Below, in pieces: positions 31,149 to 37,842 of a DNA stretch of 40,220 bases (position 1 is the first letter of the stretch; each line of letters opens with the position of its first letter). A program made the translations under genes and the position numbers. Under the pieces are notes generated by a model. It did no database searches. It was not told where the DNA came from and was given only the letters and a program-made list of their open reading frames with translations. The DNA is from an uncultured bacterium (lineage in GTDB: Bacteria; Bacillota; Clostridia; Lachnospirales; Lachnospiraceae), in assembly GCA_905214955.1 (NCBI GenBank), contig CAJMON010000024.1, positions 1-40,220 on the forward strand, in the 5' to 3' direction.

Positions 31149-31178
31149 ATTTTAACACTGACCACTAGAATAATACAA
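31149..31178 (-). promoter_or_regulatory. Promoter of the D-amino-acid/5-oxoproline operon
   Basis: On the minus strand TTGTAT (31178-31173), an 18-bp spacer and TAAAAT (31154-31149) with an upstream TG. The leader to the ATG is about 130 nt. Confidence 0.5.
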
Positions 31179-31292
31179 TCATTTTTTAAAAAATCCAAGT
31201 ATTTTTTGAAAAGTACAGGGAAGAAAAAAATAATTTTGACGCAATGGCGGGAAATGCAAAAAAATGCGGAAAGCCCCCCGGACAGAAAGCGG

Positions 31293-31321
31293 TTGCGGGA
31301 TGAAAGGGGATGTGCTAAAAT
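31293..31321 (+). promoter_or_regulatory. Promoter of the shikimate-kinase-like gene
   Basis: TTGCGG (31293-31298), a 17-bp spacer and TAAAAT (31316-31321) with an extended TGC in front of the -10. Confidence 0.6.
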
Positions 31322-31358
31322 ACTAAAACAGTGAAAACCGTCAGACGGAGGTAAAATG

Positions 31359-31877
31359 ATGAAAAATGTAATCTTAATTGGAATGCCGGGCTGCGGGAAA
31401 AGCACCATCGGTGTTGTGCTGGCCAAGGTACTGGGATACCGGTTTATAGATGGGGATCTTTTGATTCAGGAACAGGAAGGAAAGCTGTTAAGTGAGATCA
31501 TTGCAGAGCGTGGAAATGAAGGTTTCCTTGAAATTGAAAATCAGGTGAACCGTGACCTGCAGGCAGACAGAAGCGTGATCTCCCCGGGGGGAAGCGTGAT
31601 CTATGGAAAAGAAGCGATGGAGCATTATCAGGAGATCGGAGTCGTTGTTTACCTCAAACTTGGTTATGAAGCACTGTGCAGGCGCCTGGGAAATTTAAAA
31701 TGCAGAGGCGTGGTTCTCAAAGAAGGACAGACTCTTTTGGATCTTTATGAAGAGAGAGTTCCTTATTATGAGAAGTATGCACAGATTGTGATTGAGGAAG
31801 ACGGACTGGATGTAGAAGGGACGCTGGAAGTGCTTGTGGCTGCATTGAAAGATGCAGGCATTGGTAAAAGTGCATAA
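31359..31877 (+). CDS. Shikimate kinase-like protein
   Basis: A 172-residue P-loop kinase with Walker A GMPGCGKST, FIDGD (the shikimate-kinase DxD) and a LID/C-terminal segment LYEERVPYYEKYA. Two residues that hold shikimate in known enzymes differ: the GFR motif reads GFL, and the GGG loop reads PGG. It may be a shikimate kinase variant or a kinase for another small molecule; no other aromatic pathway gene is nearby. GGAGG (31347-31351) is 7 nt from the ATG at 31359; an ATG at 31356 is only 4 nt away, so the second is preferred. Confidence 0.8.
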   Translation: MKNVILIGMPGCGKSTIGVVLAKVLGYRFIDGDLLIQEQEGKLLSEIIAERGNEGFLEIENQVNRDLQADRSVISPGGSVIYGKEAMEHYQEIGVVVYLKLGYEALCRRLGNLKCRGVVLKEGQTLLDLYEERVPYYEKYAQIVIEEDGLDVEGTLEVLVAALKDAGIGKSA

Positions 31878-31944
31878 GAATGCCCTGGGATTCGAGAAAA
31901 AAATTTACAAGAAACAGGAATAATTACTGAAATCTTAATTTTTG

Positions 31945-31972
31945 TTTACAAAAGTTCGGATTGTGATATAAT
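31945..31972 (+). promoter_or_regulatory. Promoter of murA
   Basis: TTTACA (31945-31950), a 16-bp spacer and TATAAT (31967-31972). The leader is about 70 nt. Confidence 0.7.
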
Positions 31973-32050
31973 AATAACGTAATGTCTAGTATGAAGGGGC
32001 ATATCATACAGGTGATATTGAGATAGAAAAAGGAAAAACTGAGGTGTCCT

Positions 32051-33343
32051 ATGGATCAGTATATTATCAAAGGCGGGAATCCGCTTGTAGGTGAAATAGA
32101 AATCGGAGGGGCGAAAAATGCCGCTCTGGGAATACTCGCAGCAGCGATCATGACAGATGAGACAGTGACCATTGATAATCTGCCGGACGTGCAGGATATT
32201 AATGTACTGCTGGAAGCCATCAGCGGCATTGGAGCTGTTGTCAACAGAATCAACCGCCACAAAGTGACCATCAACGGTTCCATGATCGGTGAGGTTAGTG
32301 TAGATTATGAATATATCAAACGTATCCGAGCTTCTTATTATTTGCTGGGTGCGCTTCTTGGAAAATATAAAAAAGCAGAAGTACCGCTTCCAGGCGGGTG
32401 CAACATCGGCAGCAGGCCCATTGACCTCCATCTGAAAGGATTCCGGGCACTGGGCGCATCTGTCAGCATCCAGCACGGCTCTATCATTGCGGAGGCTGAA
32501 CGCCTGCGGGGACGCCACATTTTTCTGGATACTGTATCCGTTGGCGCTACCATCAACATCATGATGGCCGCATCCATGGCAGAAGGATTTACTAGTATTG
32601 AAAATGCAGCCAGAGAGCCGCATGTAGTGGACGTAGCCAACTTCTTAAACAGTATGGGAGCCAATATCAAGGGCGCCGGTACAGACCTGATCCGCATTCG
32701 CGGTGTGGAAAAACTTCACAAAACTGAGTATTCCATCATTCCGGACCAGATTGAGGCAGGTACTTTCATGTTTGCAGCTGCCGCCACGAAGGGTGATGTG
32801 ATGGTAAAAAATGTCATCCCCAAGCATCTGGAAGCCACCACTGCAAAACTGGAGGAGATCGGATGTGAGGTAGAAGAGTTTGACGATGCCGTCCGCGTGG
32901 TAGCATCCAAACGGCTTCACACCACGAATGTAAAGACTCTTCCGTATCCGGGTTATCCAACAGACATGCAGCCCCAGATCGGTGTGACCCTGGCACTGGC
33001 ACATGGTACCAGCATTGTGACAGAGAGTATTTTCGAAAACCGTTTCAAATATGTGGACGAGCTGGCCAGAATGGGAGCCAACATTAAGGTAGAAGGAAAC
33101 ACCGCCATTATTTCTGGTGTGGAGAAGCTGACAGGAGCCAGAGTCAGTGCTCCGGATTTAAGAGCAGGAGCTGCACTGGTAATCGCAGGACTGGCAGCAG
33201 AAGGTATTACCGTTGTGGATGATATTGTATATATCCAGAGAGGATATGAGTGTTTTGATGAAAAACTGAGGAGCCTGGGCGCAGAGATCGAGCGGGTTTC
33301 CAGTGAAAAAGAAATTCAGAAATTCCGGCTGAAAGTTGGCTGA
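32051..33343 (+). CDS. murA: UDP-N-acetylglucosamine 1-carboxyvinyltransferase
   Basis: A 430-residue EPSP-synthase-fold enzyme that transfers enolpyruvate from PEP to UDP-GlcNAc, the first committed step of peptidoglycan synthesis. Key residues are K22 in GGAKNAALG and the loop cysteine C117 in PLPGGCNIGSRPIDLHLKG. Cys at this position is the residue modified by fosfomycin, so a sensitive enzyme is expected. Other conserved parts are PDQIEAGTFMFAAAA and YPGYPTDMQPQ. GAGGTG lies before the ATG. It is monocistronic with its own promoter and a strong terminator. Confidence 0.96.
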   Translation: MDQYIIKGGNPLVGEIEIGGAKNAALGILAAAIMTDETVTIDNLPDVQDINVLLEAISGIGAVVNRINRHKVTINGSMIGEVSVDYEYIKRIRASYYLLGALLGKYKKAEVPLPGGCNIGSRPIDLHLKGFRALGASVSIQHGSIIAEAERLRGRHIFLDTVSVGATINIMMAASMAEGFTSIENAAREPHVVDVANFLNSMGANIKGAGTDLIRIRGVEKLHKTEYSIIPDQIEAGTFMFAAAATKGDVMVKNVIPKHLEATTAKLEEIGCEVEEFDDAVRVVASKRLHTTNVKTLPYPGYPTDMQPQIGVTLALAHGTSIVTESIFENRFKYVDELARMGANIKVEGNTAIISGVEKLTGARVSAPDLRAGAALVIAGLAAEGITVVDDIVYIQRGYECFDEKLRSLGAEIERVSSEKEIQKFRLKVG

Positions 33344-33369
33344 GGCTGACAGGAGCGGAAATACAAAAT

Positions 33370-33421
33370 GGGCAGACACAGAAGGAAAGAAAAGCTTTCC
33401 GGCTGTGCCTGCCCGTTTTTT
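33370..33421 (+). terminator. Intrinsic terminator of murA
   Basis: GGGCAG-A-CACAG pairs with CTGTG-C-CTGCCC, with an inner GGAAAG/CTTTCC stem, and is followed by GTTTTTT. Confidence 0.9.
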
Positions 33422-33666
33422 CAGAGAGAGATAATAATGGGGCGGGACGTGCGGTTCCTCTGCAGATGCGGCGCAAAAGAAACTGCTCACCATGCCCCAG
33501 CATACCGCTGCCGGAAGGAAAAAGGCAGCTCAGACGGACTCCCCCTGCTTTCTGCGGTGTCCGGGATATAAACACGGCATCCTGGATTGCTCTTTCAACC
33601 AGGGTTGCGTTTTCACAGAAGATGTTTTAAAATGACAGAGAGCGAAATTCTAAGGGGGCAGTAAAA
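33422..33666 (+). other. Intergenic region with promoter for the siroheme reductase unit
   Basis: 245 bp without a supported gene. Short frames on both strands lack ribosome sites and recognisable families. The right end holds TTGCGT (33605-33610), a 17-bp spacer and TAAAAT (33628-33633), a likely promoter for the small gene at 33667. The GC-rich left part (33440-33570) shows no clear hairpin or repeat match within this window. Confidence 0.5.
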
Positions 33667-33945
33667 ATGATCGAAATCAAAGCCATTATGTCCCTTCCTT
33701 TTTTAAAGAAGGAGCGTTTTACAGGGAGCTGTCACGGAATGCAGTACCGCCTGGAAAAAACAGGAGACGAAATCAAAGCCACTGTCTTCCCAGGTCCCCT
33801 GTGTTTTGAACTGACTGCAGACGAAACCAAAGAATCCGCCACATTTCCCTTTGACGGAGAAGGGCTGGATGCCGCCATTGCCTGGCTGAACCAGAAATAC
33901 GACGAAAAGCCGGAAGAATGGAAAAACGGAGAAAAGCTCCTGTAA
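33667..33945 (+). CDS. Small unknown protein upstream of the siroheme reductase
   Basis: A 92-residue protein (MIEIKAIMSLPFLKKERFTG at the start) with balanced charge, no signal peptide and no membrane helix. A GSCHGMQYRLE segment and the C-terminal DAAIAWLNQKYDEKPEEW helix are the most distinct parts. I do not recognise a family. AAGGGGGC precedes the ATG, and codon use resembles neighbouring genes. It starts 34 bp after a promoter and ends 68 bp before the reductase start, so the two are probably co-transcribed and it may assist that enzyme. Confidence 0.75.
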   Translation: MIEIKAIMSLPFLKKERFTGSCHGMQYRLEKTGDEIKATVFPGPLCFELTADETKESATFPFDGEGLDAAIAWLNQKYDEKPEEWKNGEKLL

Positions 33946-34013
33946 AAACGAGAGACCATTACGGACATGCCGCCTGCCGGCAATGTTACGATAAAGAAAG
34001 AAGGTACCGAAAA

Positions 34014-35576
34014 ATGTACAAAATTGATCCCAAATCCTGGAAAGCAGATATGCCCGCATTCCGGGAAAAAACAGCCGCTTTTTATGCAGGTGAGTTAAAG
34101 AAAAACGATTATAAAGGATTTTCCGGTCTGTACGGAAGCTATGCCCAGAAAGGCGGCCAGGCAAGTATGCTGCGTCTGCGTATGACATCCGGCCGGGTGA
34201 CAAAAGAAAAACTCTTATTCGTTGCAGAAATGGTCCAGAAATATCAGGTAAAGAGAATGCATTTTACCACTTGTGAGACCATTCAGCTTCATGATCTGGA
34301 TCAGAACACTGTGTGTGACATTATGGAAAAAGCCCTGGATGTAGGAATCGTTACCATGGGCGGCGGCGGAGATTTCCCCAGAAATGTTATGTGTTCCCCA
34401 TTGTCCGGTGTAGAAAAAGAAGAATATTTTGATGTGCGTCCCTGGGCAGAGGCAGCCGGAGAGTATCTGATGAATTTTATCAAGGCAGAAAAAATGCCCC
34501 GTAAATTAAAAGTATGCTTTTCCAATTCCCCGAAAAACCTTCCTCATGCCACCTTCCGTGATCTGGGATTTGCAGCCAGAGAAGACGGAACCTTTGACGT
34601 GTACAGCGCAGGCGGCTTGGGAAATAACCCCCGCTTTGGTGTAAAAGTGGCAGAGCAGGTACAGCCGGAAGACATTCTGTATTACATCAAAGCTATGTGG
34701 CTGACCTTCCGTGCTTATGGAGATTATGAAAACAGAGGCCACGCTAGAACCCGCTACCTGCAGGAAATCTTAGGCGGTGCAGAAAACTATAAAAAAGCTT
34801 ATCTGGAAAAACTGCAGGAAGTATTCGATTCCGGAGAAGACTTAAAACTGCATGTAGAAAAAGAACTCGTAACGAAAAAAGGCGATGGAACTGCCGTTTC
34901 CGACAGAAGAGTTCTTGCTCAGAAACAGGAAGGTCTGTATACCGTGGCATGGCACCCAATCGGAGGAATGCCCTCACCGGAAGTATTCTGCAAATTGGCA
35001 GCTGCCATAAAAGAGATGGAAGCAGTGGAGATGTATCTGGCACCTTATGAGACGGCCTACATCGTAAATCTGACCGGAGAGGAAGCAAAAAAAGTCCTGG
35101 CAGTTACAGCAGAAAACCAGGCAGCTACCACATTTGAAGAATCCGTCAGCTGCATCGGTGCCAGCGTGTGCCAGGTAGGACTGCGGGATTCCCAGGGACT
35201 GTTAGCAGCCTGCGTAAATGCAGTGAGAGAAGCAGGCCTTCCGAAAAATGCCCTTCCCCAGATCCATATTTCCGGATGTCCGTCTTCCTGCGGTACTCAT
35301 CAGACAGGAGTCCTTGGTTTCCGTGGAGCCTCCAAATCCGTAGATGGAAAGGCACAGTCTGCGTTCCTTCTGTATGTCAATGGATGTGAACTGCAGGGAC
35401 AGGAACGCATGGGCCATGAAGCAGGAACCATTCTGGAGACAGACATCCCGGTATTTCTGGTAAAACTTGGAAAAACAGTGGCAGCATCCGGAAAAGGATT
35501 TCACGAATGGTTTGCCGAAAATCCGGATGGCATTGACAATGCAGCCAAGGAATTTACCGAAAAAACAAGTAAATGA
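34014..35576 (+). CDS. Siroheme-dependent nitrite/sulfite reductase
   Basis: A 520-residue one-chain reductase with two ferredoxin-like/siroheme domain repeats. The 4Fe-4S/siroheme cysteines are seen as C380 and C386 (CIGASVC) and C422 and C426 (GCPSSCG). Arg/Lys-rich siroheme contacts include RLRMTSGRVTKEKL and HFTTCETIQLHDL. The family reduces nitrite to ammonia or sulfite to sulfide using ferredoxin. The exact substrate cannot be told from sequence alone. The start at 34014 (MYKIDPKSW) follows AGAAGG; an upstream start would overlap the small gene at 33667. A terminator follows 20 bp after the stop. Confidence 0.92.
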   Translation: MYKIDPKSWKADMPAFREKTAAFYAGELKKNDYKGFSGLYGSYAQKGGQASMLRLRMTSGRVTKEKLLFVAEMVQKYQVKRMHFTTCETIQLHDLDQNTVCDIMEKALDVGIVTMGGGGDFPRNVMCSPLSGVEKEEYFDVRPWAEAAGEYLMNFIKAEKMPRKLKVCFSNSPKNLPHATFRDLGFAAREDGTFDVYSAGGLGNNPRFGVKVAEQVQPEDILYYIKAMWLTFRAYGDYENRGHARTRYLQEILGGAENYKKAYLEKLQEVFDSGEDLKLHVEKELVTKKGDGTAVSDRRVLAQKQEGLYTVAWHPIGGMPSPEVFCKLAAAIKEMEAVEMYLAPYETAYIVNLTGEEAKKVLAVTAENQAATTFEESVSCIGASVCQVGLRDSQGLLAACVNAVREAGLPKNALPQIHISGCPSSCGTHQTGVLGFRGASKSVDGKAQSAFLLYVNGCELQGQERMGHEAGTILETDIPVFLVKLGKTVAASGKGFHEWFAENPDGIDNAAKEFTEKTSK

Positions 35577-35595
35577 GAAATTATAGATAATAAGC

Positions 35596-35638
35596 GGCTT
35601 TTTTAGACACTAAGGCGAAAGTGTTACTAAAAAAGTCC
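35596..35638 (+). terminator. Intrinsic terminator of the reductase gene
   Basis: GGCTTTTTTAG-ACACT pairs with AGTGT-TA-CTAAAAAAGTCC around an 8-nt loop. The T-run is within the 5' arm and only a short T-rich stretch follows, so strength is uncertain. Confidence 0.6.
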
Positions 35639-35667
35639 TTGCGTTTCCTCTTATGGTATGCTATGCT
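35639..35667 (+). promoter_or_regulatory. Candidate promoter of the SAM riboswitch-metK transcript
   Basis: TTGCGT (35639-35644), a 17-bp spacer and TATGCT (35662-35667), about 90 bp before the aptamer. Confidence 0.45.
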
Positions 35668-35761
35668 GTTTTCACTGCAAAAGCTAGATGCAAAGCGGAG
35701 AATGTGAGATTTCAGCGCAGAGTCCGTGAAGGATCAAAAGGCTTATATATTGACAGTCCGG

Positions 35762-35907
35762 ATTATTCAGAGTGGTGGAGATACAAAGGATCTGAGAAAC
35801 CACGGCAACCCCTGCAGCAGGAAGGTGCCAGCCTGAGCGATGAGAGTCGAACAATAAGAGGATGAACTTATCAGATGATAGGAGGTCCGTTTTTTGCGGG
35901 CCTTTTT
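35762..35907 (+). promoter_or_regulatory. SAM-I (S-box) riboswitch with terminator
   Basis: The aptamer has the S-box core elements in order: TTATTCAGAGTGGTGGAG (35763-35780), GAAACCACGGCAACC (35796-35810), AAGGTGC (35822-35828) and the closing GATGAG...AATAAG side (35839-35857). The terminator follows: AGGTCCG (35883-35889) with CGGGCCT (35897-35903) and a T-run. High SAM would stop transcription before metK, the classic feedback control. Confidence 0.92.
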
Positions 35908-35910
35908 CAT

Positions 35911-36034
35911 GTAATAGGATATTCCGTTGGAATCCCCTATTACGCACGTTATGCATAAAAGGGAAAACCGGAATGCCGGAATGCAGTACCGGCTAAGCTA
36001 CTATAAACTTTCAGGGGAGTGAGGCTCCCTGAAA
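35911..36034 (+). promoter_or_regulatory. Two extra leader hairpins between riboswitch and metK
   Basis: GTAATAGG (35911-35918) pairs with CCTATTAC (35936-35943) with an inner ATTCC/GGAAT. TTTCAGGGGAG (36009-36019) pairs with CTCCCTGAAA (36025-36034). Neither has a T-tract. They may affect mRNA stability or translation; no role is shown. Confidence 0.5.
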
Positions 36035-36089
36035 TCGTTGTATGAAAAAGTGCCAGGCAGAGGGCCTTGCACAGGGAGGAAACAAAAAA

Positions 36090-37274
36090 ATGGAAAAAGT
36101 ATTATTTACATCTGAGTCCGTTACCGAAGGACATCCGGATAAAATGTGCGACCAGATTTCTGATGCAGTTCTGGACGCACTTCTTGCACAGGATCCCATG
36201 AGCCGTGTAGCATGTGAGACTGCTACCACTACAGGTATGGTTCTGGTTATGGGGGAGATCACCTCAAAAGCAAACATTGATATTCAGGGCATCGTGCGTG
36301 ACACAGTCCGTGAGATCGGCTATGACAGAGGAAAATATGGCTTTGATGCAGATACCTGCGCAGTCATGACTGTTCTGGATAAACAGTCTGCCGATATTGC
36401 TATGGGTGTTGACAAGGCACTGGAAGCAAAAGAGAATCAGATGAGCGACGAGCAGATCGAAGCCATCGGTGCTGGCGATCAGGGTATGATGTTTGGCTAT
36501 GCCGTAAATGAAACTCCGGAACTGATGCCGTATCCGATTGCACTGGCTCATAAGCTGGCTCTGCGTCTGACCGAAGTACGTAAAAACGGTACTTTATCTT
36601 ACCTTCGTCCGGATGGAAAGACCCAGGTTACCGTAGAATATGATGATGGAAAACCGGCACGTCTGGATGCAGTGGTTCTGTCCACACAGCATGATCCGGA
36701 AGTGACTCAGGAACAGATTCATGAGGATATCAAGAAATATGTATTCGATGAGATTCTGCCGGAAGACATGGTAGATGAGAACACCAAGTTCTTCGTAAAT
36801 CCGACCGGACGTTTCGTAATCGGCGGACCTCACGGTGACAGTGGACTGACTGGACGAAAGATCATCGTAGACACTTACGGCGGATATGGACGTCACGGCG
36901 GCGGAGCTTTCTCCGGGAAGGACTGCACAAAAGTAGACCGTTCTGCAGCATACGCAGCACGTTATGTGGCTAAGAACATCGTAGCAGCAGGCCTGGCAGA
37001 CAAATGCGAAATTCAGCTGTCCTATGCTATCGGCGTTGCACGCCCGACTTCTGTTATGGTAGATACTTTTGGAACTGGCAAGCTGTCTGATGAGCGTCTG
37101 ACAGAGATCGTGCGCGAGAACTTCGATCTGCGTCCGGCAGGAATCATCAAGATGCTGGATCTGCGCCGTCCGATCTACAAACAGACCGCAGCTTACGGAC
37201 ATTTCGGACGTACCGATCTGGATCTGCCCTGGGAGAAGACGGATAAGGCTGAAGTTTTAAAGAAATATCTGTAA
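36090..37274 (+). CDS. metK: S-adenosylmethionine synthetase
   Basis: A 394-residue enzyme that makes SAM from ATP and methionine. Signatures are FTSESVTEGHPDKMCDQISD at the N-terminus, the ATP-binding GAGDQGMMFGYA, GRFVIGGPHGDSGLTGRKII and the P-loop-like GGGAFSGKD. The ATG at 36090 has GGGAGGAAAC upstream and gives the standard N-terminus; an in-frame ATG at 36042 adds 16 residues not seen in the family. It is under the S-box riboswitch, monocistronic, and ends in a terminator built around repeat R3. Confidence 0.97.
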   Translation: MEKVLFTSESVTEGHPDKMCDQISDAVLDALLAQDPMSRVACETATTTGMVLVMGEITSKANIDIQGIVRDTVREIGYDRGKYGFDADTCAVMTVLDKQSADIAMGVDKALEAKENQMSDEQIEAIGAGDQGMMFGYAVNETPELMPYPIALAHKLALRLTEVRKNGTLSYLRPDGKTQVTVEYDDGKPARLDAVVLSTQHDPEVTQEQIHEDIKKYVFDEILPEDMVDENTKFFVNPTGRFVIGGPHGDSGLTGRKIIVDTYGGYGRHGGGAFSGKDCTKVDRSAAYAARYVAKNIVAAGLADKCEIQLSYAIGVARPTSVMVDTFGTGKLSDERLTEIVRENFDLRPAGIIKMLDLRRPIYKQTAAYGHFGRTDLDLPWEKTDKAEVLKKYL

Positions 37275-37333
37275 TCATACAATAGGAAAAGCACTCTGGA
37301 AGTGCAGAGTTATAGAAAATTCTATAACTTTGC

Positions 37334-37484
37334 GCACCCTGGAGCGTATTTGAAAAATCACTCCTGCAATCTGCACGCCCCACTTTGCGTGAGATTTTGC
37401 CCTCATTTAGACAAAATCTTCTACAAATTGTGAGGTGCATCTTACAGAAAGCATTTTTCAAACACGCTCCAGGGTGCTTTTTTT
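37334..37484 (+). terminator. metK terminator containing repeat R3 in its loop
   Basis: GCACCCTGGAGCG (37334-37346) pairs perfectly with CGCTCCAGGGTGC (37465-37477), followed by seven T residues. The inside is a 134-bp R3 copy (37339-37472) whose own ends (TGGAGCGTATTTGAAAAAT and ATTTTTCAAACACGCTCCA) extend the stem. A separate 14-bp hairpin, GCAGAGTTATAGAA/TTCTATAACTTTGC, stands just before it at 37304-37333. Confidence 0.85.
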
Positions 37485-37538
37485 ATAAAAAATTTAGAAA
37501 ACTTTCTGGCAGATAGGGATGAAAACGCAAAAATGCCG

Positions 37539-37547
37539 TGTTATAAT
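37539..37547 (+). promoter_or_regulatory. Extended -10 promoter before repeat R2 and the kinase gene
   Basis: TGTTATAAT (37539-37547), an extended -10 with full TATAAT. No convincing -35. It lies 18 bp before R2 copy B, so R2 would be part of the kinase mRNA leader. Confidence 0.5.
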
Positions 37548-37564
37548 AACAATATGTTAAAGTT

Positions 37565-37835
37565 AAAAGATGCCTTACGGATTGTTCCGTACTTCGTATT
37601 CACTACGGTTGGTGCTGAACGTGTGCCACTGGTACACAGCACCCCACAATCCTGCCCAACATTTGCATATCGTGAAGCTGACGCTCCACTTTTATGTCTA
37701 TGCTCCGCTTCGGTCGGTGCAGAACATCCACTGAATGTTCTGCACCATATCGGGACAGGTCATAAAACCATAAAACCACTCCTGTGCAAGCATATCGTGG
37801 TTTCAGGCTTTTGACCCTGGCATCATAAAAAGGAG
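37565..37835 (+). repeat. Dispersed repeat R2, full copy B
   Basis: A 271-bp copy that matches 15716-15946 from AAAAGATGCCTTACGGATTG to the ATAAAAAGGAG end, with an extra block of about 40 bp (about 37597-37640). Its right end contains the AAGGAG ribosome site used by the kinase gene 7 nt later. Confidence 0.87.
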
Positions 37836-37842
37836 TCAATAT

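Noticed and set aside
34101..34110. AAAACGATTA inside the siroheme reductase gene, resembling the LacI operator box.
   Set aside because: It is a single copy inside coding sequence, with no promoter nearby; probably chance.
35750..35755. TTGACA just before the SAM riboswitch, considered as the metK -35 box.
   Set aside because: A -10 box at the right distance would fall inside the aptamer and none is seen; the pair at 35639-35667 fits better.
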